A DNA stretch of 64,000 nt from Donghicola mangrovi (GTDB lineage Bacteria; Pseudomonadota; Alphaproteobacteria; Rhodobacterales; Rhodobacteraceae), in NCBI RefSeq assembly GCF_013377535.1, contig NZ_JABCJE010000009.1, positions 1-64,000 on the forward strand, in the 5' to 3' direction. Under the pieces are notes generated by a model. The model did not search any database, was not told where the DNA came from, and saw nothing but the letters and a program-made list of their open reading frames with translations. Shown piece by piece: positions 24,250-33,084 of this stretch; positions within the stretch are counted from its first letter, which is position 1; each line of letters starts with the position of its first letter. The translations under genes and the position numbers were made by a program.

Positions 24250-25536
24250 TTAAACCTGCTCGATGCGCAGAGCGACCGGATCGGCGGCCAGAACATTGGT
24301 CGCGGGCAGGGCCTGCAGGGCGGCGTCCAGCGAATCGCGGGTGCACTTGTGGGTCACGATCAGCACCGAAGCGGTGGATTCATCGTGGCCGGTCTGGCGC
24401 ATCCGGTCGATGGAAATACCGGCCTCTCCCAGCACAGTCGCGACCTTGGCCAGCGCGCCGGGTTTGTCGGCCAGTTCCATGCGCAGGTAATAGGGCGCAG
24501 GCACCGCGCTGCGGGCCGCGTGGGCGGTCTGCAACTGACCGGCGGGGATGCCAAAGGTGGCGATCTTCAGGCCGCGCGCGATATCACACACATCGCCCAT
24601 GACGGCGCTGGCGGTCGGACCTTCGCCCGCACCGGCACCGCGCAGAACGATCTGGCCCACGCTGTCACCTTCGAGAATGCACATGTTGGTCGGACCTTCG
24701 AGCGAGCCCAGCGGCGAATTCGACGGCACCAGACAGGGCGACATACGGCATTCCAGACCACGGCCGGACATCTGCGCAACACCCAGCAGCTTGATGCGGT
24801 AGCCCATGTCGCGGGCGTGACGGATGTCGGAGATCGAGACGCGCTCGATGCCCTCGATCTCGATCCCGTTGAAATCGACCTGAGTGCCAAAGGCGATCGC
24901 CGCCAGAATGGCCAGCTTGTGGCCCGCGTCGATGCCGCCCACGTCCAGCGTCGGGTCCGCCTCCAGGTAGCCCAATGCGTTCGCCTCGTCGAAGACGGTC
25001 TCATAGGGCAGGCCCGCGCTTTCCATGCGGGTCAGGATGTAGTTGCAGGTGCCGTTCATCACACCCATGACGCGGGTGATCTGGTTGCCGGCAAGGCTCT
25101 CGGTCAGGGCCTTGATCACGGGGATGCCGCCAGCGACAGCCGCCTCATAGCGCAGGTTCACACCGGCGGTTTCGGCCTGTTCTGCCAGCGCCTGACCGTG
25201 GATGGCCAGCATCGCCTTGTTGGCGGTGACCACGTGCTTGCCAGCCTTCAGGGCGGCTTCGGTCGCGGCCTTGGCGGGGCCATCGCTGCCGCCCATCAGT
25301 TCCACGAACACGTCCACATCATCGCGGGTCGCCAGCGCCACGGGATCGTCTTCCCAAGCAAAACCGCTCAGGCTGACGCCGCGATCCTTGTCACGGGTGC
25401 GCGCGGATACGGCGCTGATCTCGATCTTGCGACCGGTGCGGGCGGACAGCAATTCGGCTTGCTGTTTCACGATCTTGACGACGCCGATGCCGACGGTGCC
25501 CAGACCGGCAATGCCAAGGCGCAGGGGTTGGGTCAT
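24250..25536 (-). CDS. hom: Homoserine dehydrogenase
   Basis: This 428-residue NAD(P)H enzyme of the aspartate pathway leads to threonine and methionine. The N-terminal nucleotide fold has GIAGLGTVGIGVV. The catalytic domain contains VVTANKAMLA, GGIPVIKAL, MNGTCNYILT and GYLEADPTLDVGGIDAGHK. A C-terminal ACT domain (LADKPGALAKVATVLGEAGISIDRMRQ) implies feedback control. ATG 25536 has GGAGG at the right distance and begins at the family start. In-frame ATGs at 25560 and 25611 do not. Confidence 0.95.
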   Translation of the reverse strand: MTQPLRLGIAGLGTVGIGVVKIVKQQAELLSARTGRKIEISAVSARTRDKDRGVSLSGFAWEDDPVALATRDDVDVFVELMGGSDGPAKAATEAALKAGKHVVTANKAMLAIHGQALAEQAETAGVNLRYEAAVAGGIPVIKALTESLAGNQITRVMGVMNGTCNYILTRMESAGLPYETVFDEANALGYLEADPTLDVGGIDAGHKLAILAAIAFGTQVDFNGIEIEGIERVSISDIRHARDMGYRIKLLGVAQMSGRGLECRMSPCLVPSNSPLGSLEGPTNMCILEGDSVGQIVLRGAGAGEGPTASAVMGDVCDIARGLKIATFGIPAGQLQTAHAARSAVPAPYYLRMELADKPGALAKVATVLGEAGISIDRMRQTGHDESTASVLIVTHKCTRDSLDAALQALPATNVLAADPVALRIEQV

Positions 25537-25635
25537 CGGGGCCTCCAGTTTTTCTGTCATTTTGTAATTTCTGATCGGGCGCCAGATAGCCGCTTTTGGG
25601 CGGCGCTTCAATGCGGCGCTTAGGTTGGAAACGCT

Positions 25636-25863
25636 TTAGTTGGCCTGTGCGGCCAATGCGTCGGCCCGTGCCTGCAAGGCGTCCATTTCGGCATCTGTCG
25701 CCGATGTGGGGGCCGCGTGTGTGGTGCCCGGTGTCAGGGGGATCAGCGCCGGATAGGGGGCCGCTGCCACATCGGCGCTTTCTTTGGCGCTCAGGTCGGG
25801 CATCGGCTCGCAGCCCGCAAGCAAGCTGGTCATTAGGGCAAGGCTGATCAGGCTGGCACGCAC
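25636..25863 (-). CDS. Small lipoprotein
   Basis: This 75-residue precursor starts at GTG 25863 with CGGAGA upstream. It has the signal MRASLISLALMTSLLAGC with a lipobox (LLAGC), giving a mature lipoprotein of about 57 residues rich in Ala and Pro with a C-terminal helix (DAEMDALQARADALAAQAN). It matches no family I recognise. It ends 99 bp before hom on the same strand and might share its promoter. Confidence 0.7.
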   Translation of the reverse strand: MRASLISLALMTSLLAGCEPMPDLSAKESADVAAAPYPALIPLTPGTTHAAPTSATDAEMDALQARADALAAQAN

Positions 25864-25948
25864 GCAGGGTCTCCGTTGCAATCGGGTGTTGCCTGTCTGA
25901 ATAGGGATGCACGACCTTTGCATCAAGCACGAACGGAGGGCTTTGCCA

Positions 25949-25962
25949 TGAACGCGCGTTCA
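25949..25962. promoter_or_regulatory. Perfect 14-bp palindrome before TetR gene
   Basis: TGAACGCGCGTTCA reads the same on both strands and ends 14 bp before the regulator start. Its position and symmetry fit an autoregulatory TetR operator. Confidence 0.55.
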
Positions 25963-25976
25963 GTTATGCAAGAGGG

Positions 25977-26564
25977 ATGGCACGCACGACAGGTTCCCAC
26001 TCCGATATCACCGGCCCCCGTATCCGCGAAACCGCGCTGCGTTTGTTCGCGGCCGAGGGGTACGCCGCCGTGTCCATGCGCAAAATCGCGGCAGAGGTCG
26101 GCGTTCAGGCGGGGGCGCTCTACAATTACACCCCCGACAAGCAGAGCCTGCTGTTCGATCTGATGCGCGGCCACATGGATGATCTGCTGGCGGCGCGCGC
26201 AGATGCAGGGCAGGGCGGCACCCCGACCCAGCGCCTTCAGGAATTCACGCGGTTCCACATCACCTACCACGAGGATCGCCCCCACGAGATATTCATCGCC
26301 TATATGGAGCTGCGCAACCTGACCCCCGAAAACTTCGAGGTGATCGAGGCCCTGCGCGGCCGGTACGAAGACGAACTGTCGGGCATTCTGCAAGACGGTG
26401 TCGCCAGCGGTGAATTCACCCTGATCGACCCGCGCATCGCGACCCGCGCCATTATTTCCATGCTGAACGGTGTGACCACGTGGTACCGCCGCGGCGGCCG
26501 TCTGTCCTTGGCCGAGGTCGAGGCCATCTATTGGGACATGGTGCGCAAGGCCGTCGGCGCCTGA
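25977..26564 (+). CDS. TetR/AcrR-family transcriptional regulator
   Basis: This 195-residue repressor has an N-terminal HTH of TetR type (RIRETALRLFAAEGYAAVSMRKIAAEVGVQAGALYNYTPDKQSLL is the region, residues 15-58). The ligand domain (residues 80-190) resembles KstR2-like regulators of lipid or acyl-CoA catabolism. The start MARTTGSHSD is the only good one, though AGAGGG abuts it with no spacing, so translation may be weak or coupled to an upstream reading frame that begins at 25948 behind GGAGG. The divergent lipoprotein/hom genes lie to the left and a convergent pirin gene to the right. Confidence 0.88.
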   Translation: MARTTGSHSDITGPRIRETALRLFAAEGYAAVSMRKIAAEVGVQAGALYNYTPDKQSLLFDLMRGHMDDLLAARADAGQGGTPTQRLQEFTRFHITYHEDRPHEIFIAYMELRNLTPENFEVIEALRGRYEDELSGILQDGVASGEFTLIDPRIATRAIISMLNGVTTWYRRGGRLSLAEVEAIYWDMVRKAVGA

Positions 26565-26606
26565 TGCGCAAAGCCCCCGCGCAGTCCGCGCAGGGGCCAA
26601 TGCTGT

Positions 26607-27518
26607 TTAGTGGGCGGGCTTGATAAAGGTGCCGTTCCGCAATTCCTTCATCGCCTGCTGCAATTCCGCCTGCGTGTTCATCACGATCGGGCCGTGCCAT
26701 GCCACAGGTTCCTGAATGGGCGCGCCCGAGATCAGCAGGAACCGGATGCCCTCAGGCCCCGCCTGAACCGTCACCTCATCGCCGGTGCCGAACCGGATCA
26801 GAGTGCGGTTGCCGGACATATCGCGGATGTTCACCTCTTCACCGGCGACTTCCTTTTCCAGCAGAACACCCGTGGGCGCGCTGGCATCAGCAAAGGCACC
26901 GGCCCCCTCGAACACATAGGCGAACGCACGGCGATAGGTGTCGATCTTAAAGGTCTTCTTCACACCCGCAGGCACGGTGATATCCAGATATTGCGGGTCA
27001 GCAGCGATACCGTCCACGGGGCCGGTCTTGCCCCAGAACTCGCCCACGATCACCTTCACCCGCGTGCCGTCATCGTCGATGATCACGGGGATTTCCTTGG
27101 ATTTCACGTCCTGATAGCGGGGCGCGGTCATCTTCAGGCTGCCGGGCAGGTTCGCCCACAGCTGGAAGCCGTGCATCTGGCCGGTCAGGTTACCCTTGGG
27201 CATCTCCTGGTGCAGGATGCCCGAACCGGCGGTCATCCACTGCACGTCGCCCGCACCAAGGGTGCCGCGGTTCCCCAAGCTGTCGCCATGGTCCACGGTG
27301 CCGTTCAGCACATAGGTAATCGTCTCGATCCCGCGGTGGGGGTGCCACGGAAAGCCGCGATAGTAATGCTCGGGGCGGTCGTTGCGGAAATCGTCGAACA
27401 GCAGAAAGGGGTCCAGCTCTGACGGGTCATGGAACCCGAAAGCGCGGTGCAGGTGCACGCCAGCGCCCTCCATCGTGGGCTGGGCTAGGCGGGTCTCAAG
27501 GGTCGGTCGCAGGGACAT
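26607..27518 (-). CDS. Pirin-family protein
   Basis: This protein of about 303 residues has two cupin domains. The metal site is in the N-terminal cupin: FPWHPHRGIETITYVLNG holds two His and a Glu, and ILHQEMPKG supplies the next His. The C-terminal cupin contains FEGAGAFAD. Bacterial pirins include quercetin 2,3-dioxygenases and redox or transcription cofactors, and the role here is not known. ATG 27518 has GGAGA upstream and starts where family similarity starts. Confidence 0.9.
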   Translation of the reverse strand: MSLRPTLETRLAQPTMEGAGVHLHRAFGFHDPSELDPFLLFDDFRNDRPEHYYRGFPWHPHRGIETITYVLNGTVDHGDSLGNRGTLGAGDVQWMTAGSGILHQEMPKGNLTGQMHGFQLWANLPGSLKMTAPRYQDVKSKEIPVIIDDDGTRVKVIVGEFWGKTGPVDGIAADPQYLDITVPAGVKKTFKIDTYRRAFAYVFEGAGAFADASAPTGVLLEKEVAGEEVNIRDMSGNRTLIRFGTGDEVTVQAGPEGIRFLLISGAPIQEPVAWHGPIVMNTQAELQQAMKELRNGTFIKPAH

Positions 27519-27679
27519 TAACGCATCTCCTATGCAGCTCTGCCAAATATAGGGGCTGCGCGCGGTGTTCTCAAATCCCGTGTCTGTGGGCCCCAACACG
27601 GGGTGCGTGCGGAACTGCACAGGCTGGATCGCGGAAATGTCATAGCAAAATCAAAGGCTAATGCAGGATTGCAAGCGCG
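27519..27679. other. Intergenic region upstream of pirin and of the RNA candidate
   Basis: There is no gene here. It contains the divergent promoters for pirin (minus strand) and for the structured RNA to the right, without clear consensus hexamers. Confidence 0.4.
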
Positions 27680-27845
27680 TTTCTGCATCTGCAGCCCTAG
27701 CGGAACAGGTCACCACAGGTTACCTCTGAGCCTACGACGACCACCCGATCCCGCACGTTCCCTGCGGGCAGGTTGGCCGGGGGCTCTGATGGCCGCTCCC
27801 ATCGGGCTAATACTAATGCGGGGGTTTTTGCCCCCGCATTTTTTT
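27680..27845 (+). ncRNA. Structured non-coding RNA candidate, 6S-like
   Basis: About 165 nt between pirin and a membrane protein gene carry no plausible reading frame but end in a very strong terminator. Visible pairings are AGCCC (27693) with GGGCT (27804), AGGTCACC-aca-GGTTACCT, GAGCC (27728) with GGCTC (27782), and CCCGCA-cgttccc-TGCGGG. The block CTCTGAGCC just after the AGGT hairpin resembles the 5' side of the 6S RNA central bubble. Size and long rod-like pairing also suit 6S RNA. A covariance-model match has not been made, so identity is tentative. The RNA gene call itself is firmer than the 6S name. Confidence 0.5.
27815..27845 (+). terminator. Strong Rho-independent terminator of RNA candidate
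   Basis: Stem ATGCGGGGG-tttttg-CCCCCGCAT is followed by seven T, with no protein gene upstream on this strand. Confidence 0.93.
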
Positions 27846-27913
27846 ACGTGCTGTTGACCTCTGGGCGGGCGCATGCGACCCCTTGGCGCGAAAATCCAAA
27901 CGGGACCCCGCAC

Positions 27914-28390
27914 ATGACCGAGAACGTGACCCTTCGCATTATCCCTTCGACGCTGCGCATCTGGATGGGTGTGGGGGCGCTGTTCGGTCTGGGCGGTCTG
28001 CTGCTCTATCTGGCGCTGGCCTATCCGCCGGCCTCGCTGGGCTTGCAGATTTTCCTGATCCTGTTCGGGCTTTTCTCGATCTACGGGGGCGCGCGCATGA
28101 TGCAGTCGGGCCGCCTGTCGCTGGAACTGAACGGTGACACCCTGACCGACAGTCAGGGCCGTCTGGTCGCCACCATCGACAACATCGTCAAGGTCGAGCG
28201 CGGCGCCTTTGCCTTCAAACCCTCGCACGGGTTTGTCCTGCACCTGTCAGAGCCCATGCCCCGCGCATGGTTCCCCGGCATCTACTGGCGCATGGGCCGC
28301 CGCGTTGCCGTGGGCGGCGTCCTTCCGGGCGGCGAGACCAAGGCCGTGGCCGACATCATCTCGGCCCGCAAATCCGGCATCGAGATTTAA
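27914..28390 (+). CDS. Small membrane protein, unknown function
   Basis: This 158-residue protein has two adjacent membrane helices (residues 14-37 and 42-63) and then a cytoplasmic beta-rich domain (SLELNGDTLTDSQGRLV, IDNIVKVERGAFAFKP) that looks like a small PH-like fold. I do not recognise a named family. It is preceded by the terminator at 27815-27845, so it needs its own promoter in about 70 bp. Its end overlaps the convergent tad gene by 4 bp. Confidence 0.72.
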   Translation: MTENVTLRIIPSTLRIWMGVGALFGLGGLLLYLALAYPPASLGLQIFLILFGLFSIYGGARMMQSGRLSLELNGDTLTDSQGRLVATIDNIVKVERGAFAFKPSHGFVLHLSEPMPRAWFPGIYWRMGRRVAVGGVLPGGETKAVADIISARKSGIEI

Positions 28391-28989
28391 CCGCACTCGT
28401 TCAGACAGATCTGAGGGCTGAAACGCGGACGGGTGATCACGTTCGCGGCCATCTCGAATTTATCCAGATCCATCCGCACCGCCAGTGGCGGCGCCCAACC
28501 GTTGCCGTCCCGCAATGCGTCCGGCACGTTAATGTCGGTGCGGGTCTCGATCATGATCACGACCTCGCCGTTTTGCAGCGTGGGCAGCTGATCCTTGATG
28601 CCCTCCAGATCGTCGGTGGTCAGGCGGTTGGTGATCAGATCCCCCCGGCGGCGCGACCAGTCCACGATGTATTTCGACTTGGATTGGCTCCAGTGAATAA
28701 CCGTGTAGCGGATGCCGTATCCGGCGCGGCGCCCCACGATATCGGTATAAAGCTGCTCCATCCCGTTCAGATAGGCGGGGGTCAGGGCCGTGGTCTCGCG
28801 GGAAATCGCGTCGCTGATCGCATAGGCCGCTTTCTGCGACAGGTTGTTGGTGCGGAACGCGTCGAACAGCACCAGCGACAGCATGAACATGGTGATCAGC
28901 GGCGGCAGATACAGGATCGCCTCCAGCGTGATGCTGCCGCGATCGTCGCGGCGGAACCGGCGCAGTTGGCGCTTCAGGGCACGGATCAT
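28387..28989 (-). CDS. TadE/TadG-like pilus assembly protein
   Basis: This 200-residue minor pseudopilin-type protein has a short basic N-terminus, then RGSITLEAILYLPPLITMFMLSLVLF, the TadE-type hydrophobic segment with a Glu five residues into it. The rest is an extracytoplasmic domain ending in CLNECG. It is the third gene of a tad cluster and starts 1 bp after the previous stop. It probably joins the Flp pilus tip or base for surface attachment. Confidence 0.8.
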   Translation of the reverse strand: MIRALKRQLRRFRRDDRGSITLEAILYLPPLITMFMLSLVLFDAFRTNNLSQKAAYAISDAISRETTALTPAYLNGMEQLYTDIVGRRAGYGIRYTVIHWSQSKSKYIVDWSRRRGDLITNRLTTDDLEGIKDQLPTLQNGEVVIMIETRTDINVPDALRDGNGWAPPLAVRMDLDKFEMAANVITRPRFSPQICLNECG

Positions 28990-28990
28990 A

Positions 28991-29530
28991 TCAAGGCTCC
29001 TGCACAAAGGTGGACACGGCAATCAGCGCCACACCGCCATCGGATTCCCGCTTCATCGCGTTGCCGACATCCAGCGTGGGGAACACGGGCTCGATACGGG
29101 CGCAGGCGCGCACCAGCATCAGGTTGTTCGCCTGACCGACGGTAAAGTTGATCGCGGGCTTGATCGGCTCTGAATGGTCCACGCAATCGGCGTCATCGGG
29201 CAACCCCACATAGGCGCGTGGGTCGGCGATCTGCATTTCCAGCTTCAGGTCGGTCGTGCAGCTATCCCCCAGCATCCCCGAATAGTCGCAGACGATATCC
29301 TTTAGCTCGTCATAGGTAGGCATCGAGTTCAGCGACCCCAGCCGGACCTCACGGATGGCGATGTCCAGTCCCCGCTCCAGCGAGGTGGCGCGCATCATCC
29401 AGATACAGGTCTCGATGCTCCAGAGCAGGGCCAGCAGAAAGATCGGATAGACCATCACGAATTCCACGCTGGTGGTCGCGGATTCGCTGCGCAGCAGGGT
29501 GCGCGCCCAAGTGATAACACGGCCCATCAT
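28991..29530 (-). CDS. TadE-like pilus assembly protein
   Basis: This 179-residue protein has the TadE signature SATTSVEFVMVYPIFLLALLW around residues 17-37, followed by a soluble domain with paired Cys (CDYSGMLGDSC, DDADC, RACARI). The ATG overlaps the tadG stop by 4 bp, so translation is coupled. TadE proteins are minor pilins processed by TadV in Flp pilus systems. None of the core tad genes (flp, tadA-D, rcp) is in this window. Confidence 0.85.
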   Translation of the reverse strand: MMGRVITWARTLLRSESATTSVEFVMVYPIFLLALLWSIETCIWMMRATSLERGLDIAIREVRLGSLNSMPTYDELKDIVCDYSGMLGDSCTTDLKLEMQIADPRAYVGLPDDADCVDHSEPIKPAINFTVGQANNLMLVRACARIEPVFPTLDVGNAMKRESDGGVALIAVSTFVQEP

Positions 29531-31233
29531 TGGATCAGTCTCAGTTGGTTGATCTGGCGCCCGATGGCCGAGAACACTTCCTCGATCTCGACGCCTTCCA
29601 CGTTGAAATAGTGGGACTCGGTCGAGGCGCAGTTCTTCAGCGCGATCTGACCGGCCTCGGGGGCCTCGAAGGCGACGGTAAAGATCACGATGTCATTGTT
29701 CTTGGCGACGGTGCAGATGGTGTTCAGGCGGGCGTCGGCCGCGGCGGCGTTCACCTTTTCCTCATAGGCATAGTACTGGTTGTAGAATGCCTCGACCGGA
29801 GCCTTGCCATCATAATAGGGCTGCTCAAAGAACTTCCACGCGATGGCCTGCGTGCCCCAGCGGGCAAACGCCTCGGGATAGGTCATGCGGTCCGCCGATG
29901 ATCCGCCATCGGGCGACGAGCGATAGCGATAGGAGATGTCCGATGTCTTGAACCGTTCGCGGAAATAGGTCGTGCTGCTGTTATAGGCCGAGAAGTTATA
30001 GGAAAACCGGTCGTCCCCCAAATAGCCGTTGCCGCGCCGGTCCACCCAGATGTCCGAGTTGCCCGACTTGAACACGTCGCGCAGGTCGTACTGGCTGGTG
30101 TTTTCCCCGTCGGTCATCAGCACGATCACCTTCAGCGTTTCCTCATCGTCAAAGGCAGCGGGGCGTCCGGCAGCATCGCTGTCCACCTTGCCCGTGCTGA
30201 TCAGCGAACTGATGATCGACCGCACCGACGGGTCCAAGAGGGCCGCGCCCCACTTCATCCCCACGTCGATCGCGGTGTTGCCGCCTGCGGTCAGGCTCTG
30301 GACATAGCTTTGCAGCGACGACACCGACGAGCCATAGGGCAGGATCCCCGCCGTGTTCCCTGTGGGGCACCAGGGGCTGACGATCTCGGTCGAGTTGATG
30401 TCATTGGTGAACGGGTCGAAATGCGCCACGCGCGTATAGGCCGAGTTCAGGTGCAGCGCGGTCGAGTTGAAGTCGCTGTTCACAAAGGATGCGCAGGTCG
30501 AATAGCTGTGCTCGGCGGTCATGGGGATATAGGGCGACAGGGTCGTGCCCACGTTCACCACCGCCGAATAGGGCACCACGGACACGGTCGTCATGCCCAC
30601 GTCGCTTTCTTTGACCACCGCTTCGACGAAATCGGATGCGGCGGTGTGCAGGCGGTCGATCCGCCCGTTGTTCGCCATCGAGCCCGACACGTCCAGCACC
30701 AGCGAGATTTCCACGTTGTTCACGGTCTCTTCGGCGGCCCCTTTGGCGTGGGCGGGCAGGGACGACCCCTTTTGCTTGTAGTTGTTACTTTCGCCAGTCG
30801 AGGGGTCATAGATATAGGGCGTGTCGTAATTCTTGATATAGCCGGCGTCTTCGGCGTTCAGGAACACGGTCGGCACGGACAGGGCGGCGGTCGCCTCCAC
30901 CTTGCGGCTGTTCAGGCCCTCGGTCACGATGATCGAGGTCAGAGAGTTCTCGATCCCCGCCGCCGTAAAGTAGCTGCGCACCACGGTTTCGGGATCGCCC
31001 GTCTGGTCCAGGTCGGCCGCGGCCAGAATGGCGCGGTCGAGGGTGTTCTGCAAACGCGTGCGCTCGAACTCGTGCATCATCACGTCGATTGAAATGTAGC
31101 CGAACCACAGCATGAACGGGAACTGCCACAGAAACTGGAGCGAGATAATCCCGCTCTCGTCGCTTGCGAAACTGCGGCAATATCTCCGCAGTCCGGTCGC
31201 AAGCAAAGATCTATCTGGCATCGTGTGTTTCAT
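29527..31233 (-). CDS. tadG: TadG-like pilus protein with von Willebrand A domain
   Basis: This 568-residue protein has an N-terminal pilin-like segment (DESGIISLQFLWQFPFMLWFGY, then MMHEFERTRLQNTLDRAILAAADLDQ), followed by a vWA domain. The MIDAS motif is LDVSGSM near residue 181, with the Thr and Asp positions in TAGGNTAIDVG and VLMTDGENTSQ. It should be membrane-anchored with the vWA domain outside, for adhesion or pilus assembly. ATG 31233 is chosen for the GAGAGTGAA ribosome site. ATGs at 31272 and 31314 are alternatives. Confidence 0.87.
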   Translation of the reverse strand: MKHTMPDRSLLATGLRRYCRSFASDESGIISLQFLWQFPFMLWFGYISIDVMMHEFERTRLQNTLDRAILAAADLDQTGDPETVVRSYFTAAGIENSLTSIIVTEGLNSRKVEATAALSVPTVFLNAEDAGYIKNYDTPYIYDPSTGESNNYKQKGSSLPAHAKGAAEETVNNVEISLVLDVSGSMANNGRIDRLHTAASDFVEAVVKESDVGMTTVSVVPYSAVVNVGTTLSPYIPMTAEHSYSTCASFVNSDFNSTALHLNSAYTRVAHFDPFTNDINSTEIVSPWCPTGNTAGILPYGSSVSSLQSYVQSLTAGGNTAIDVGMKWGAALLDPSVRSIISSLISTGKVDSDAAGRPAAFDDEETLKVIVLMTDGENTSQYDLRDVFKSGNSDIWVDRRGNGYLGDDRFSYNFSAYNSSTTYFRERFKTSDISYRYRSSPDGGSSADRMTYPEAFARWGTQAIAWKFFEQPYYDGKAPVEAFYNQYYAYEEKVNAAAADARLNTICTVAKNNDIVIFTVAFEAPEAGQIALKNCASTESHYFNVEGVEIEEVFSAIGRQINQLRLIQ

Positions 31234-31328
31234 TTCACTCTCGAAACTGGGCACTTGTATTCGAAAGTTCATATTCCAATACCTTATGGCAGGAATGGGG
31301 CGCATCACAGGCAAACTTGGGGTAATAG

Positions 31329-31343
31329 TTAATCAAGAGTTAA
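31329..31343 (-). promoter_or_regulatory. CtrA-type box upstream of tad genes
   Basis: TTAA-TCAAGAG-TTAA matches the CtrA consensus TTAA-N7-TTAA exactly. It lies about 95 bp before tadG and 160 bp before gdhA. Flp pilus genes are known CtrA targets in alphaproteobacteria. Confidence 0.6.
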
Positions 31344-31504
31344 CGGATTTCGGATGCCTTTTCAGGGCGCTGGGCGCAAATTCCCCAAGGGGTAGGGTCC
31401 TCACCGATAGTAGAGATGCGCCCCAAAGCTGATTGTGGGAGGCTTGTTTATCCACAGGTCGTGGATGTTCGAGCCGGAGAAAAATCAGCCAAGGAGCGCC
31501 CCCA

Positions 31505-32935
31505 ATGAGACCCCCAAAGGAACCGACTTTCCGCGAAAGCGTCGAGATGATGTTCAACCGCGCCGTGGCGCTGATGGACCTGTCTCCGGGGCTCGAGGAA
31601 AAGATACGTGTGTGTAACTCCACCTATACGGTGCGCTTCGGGGTCAGGCTGCGTGGGCAGATATTCACGTTTACGGGTTACCGCTCGAACCACTCCGAAC
31701 ACATGGAGCCCGTGAAGGGCGGCATCCGCTATGCCCTCTCGGTCAATCAGGACGAGGTCGAGGCGCTGTCGGCCCTCATGACCTTCAAATGCGCGCTGGT
31801 CGAGGCCCCGTTCGGCGGCTCCAAGGGGGGCCTCTGCATCGATCCCACCCAGTGGGAGGTCCACGAGCTGGAGCAGATCACCCGCCGCTTTGCCTTTGAG
31901 CTGATCAAGCGCGACCTGATCAACCCCAGCCAGAACGTCCCCGCCCCCGACATGGGCACCGGTGAGCGCGAGATGGCTTGGATCGCCGACCAATACGCGC
32001 GGATGCACACCACCGACATCAACGCCAAGGCCTGCGTCACCGGCAAACCCCTGAACGCGGGCGGCATCGCCGGACGGGTCGAGGCCACGGGACGCGGCGT
32101 CCAATACGCCCTGCGCGAATTCTTCCGCCACCCCGAGGATATGAAAGCCGCCGGTCTGACCGGCTCGCTCGATGGCAAGCGGGTGATTGTGCAGGGTCTG
32201 GGCAACGTGGGCTATCACGCCGCCAAGTTCCTGCAAGAGGAAGACGGCTGCAAAGTCATCGGCATCATCGAGCGCGACGGCGCCCTGTTCAATGCCGATG
32301 GGCTGGACGTAGAGGCCGTCCGCCAGTGGATCATCAAGCACGGGGGCGTCACCGGCTATCCCGATGCGGCCCACCACGCCGAAGGCGCCGCCGTCATGGA
32401 AGAGGCCTGCGATATCCTGATCCCCGCCGCGATGGAGGGGGTGATCAACATGGCAAACGCCGACCGCATCAAAGCCCCCCTGATCATCGAGGCCGCCAAC
32501 GGCCCCGTTACCGCGGGGGCCGACGACATCCTGCGCAAGAAAGGCGTAGTGATCATTCCCGACATGTACGCCAATGCGGGCGGTGTGACGGTGTCTTACT
32601 TCGAGTGGGTCAAGAACCTGAGCCACATCCGCTTTGGCCGGATGCAGCGCCGTCAGGAAGAGGCCCGCCACGAGCTGATCGTCCGAGAGTTGGAGCGGCT
32701 GGACCATTACTTGGGGGATGCGTGGTCGATGACGCCGGACTTCAAAGAGAAATACCTGCGCGGGGCAGGGGAGTTGGAGCTGGTGCGCTCGGGGCTCGAT
32801 GACACCATGCGCATCGCCTATCAGTCCATGCGCGAGGTCTGGCACGGCCGCGAAGATGTCGAGGATCTGCGCACCGCCGCCTATCTGGTGTCGATCGCCA
32901 AGATTGCCGCCAGCTATCAGGCCAAGGGGCTGTAG
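31505..32935 (+). CDS. Glutamate dehydrogenase (Glu/Leu/Phe/Val family)
   Basis: This 476-residue enzyme interconverts glutamate and 2-oxoglutarate with NAD(P). The substrate site has GGIRYALSVNQDEVEALSALM and the catalytic Lys region in APFGGSKGGL. PAPDMGTGEREMAW follows. The nucleotide fold has VQGLGNVGYHAA with an acidic residue after the next strand (IIERDGALF), which suggests NAD preference. AAGGAG sits before ATG 31505. It is divergent from tadG across a 271-bp region with the CtrA-type box. Confidence 0.93.
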   Translation: MRPPKEPTFRESVEMMFNRAVALMDLSPGLEEKIRVCNSTYTVRFGVRLRGQIFTFTGYRSNHSEHMEPVKGGIRYALSVNQDEVEALSALMTFKCALVEAPFGGSKGGLCIDPTQWEVHELEQITRRFAFELIKRDLINPSQNVPAPDMGTGEREMAWIADQYARMHTTDINAKACVTGKPLNAGGIAGRVEATGRGVQYALREFFRHPEDMKAAGLTGSLDGKRVIVQGLGNVGYHAAKFLQEEDGCKVIGIIERDGALFNADGLDVEAVRQWIIKHGGVTGYPDAAHHAEGAAVMEEACDILIPAAMEGVINMANADRIKAPLIIEAANGPVTAGADDILRKKGVVIIPDMYANAGGVTVSYFEWVKNLSHIRFGRMQRRQEEARHELIVRELERLDHYLGDAWSMTPDFKEKYLRGAGELELVRSGLDDTMRIAYQSMREVWHGREDVEDLRTAAYLVSIAKIAASYQAKGL

Positions 32936-33084
32936 CGCACCTTTCTGCGGCGGCGGGCCCGGTGGCGGGCGTGGTGCCGTGAGTATTTTTGCAAAGAAGA
33001 AGGGGGCAGGTCCGCGCGAAAGGGTGGGCCTGTTCCTGCGTTCGGGGGCTGGACATCGGCTGTGGCTGGGCCGATATTCGGGCA

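Noticed and set aside
27680-27845. SRP (4.5S) RNA as the identity of the structured RNA
   Set aside because: The GGAAG-type loop and the GGTCAGG...AGCAGCC core of SRP RNA are missing.
27603-27857. 84-codon plus-strand reading frame across the RNA candidate
   Set aside because: It has no ribosome site and runs through the terminator hairpin and its T tract.
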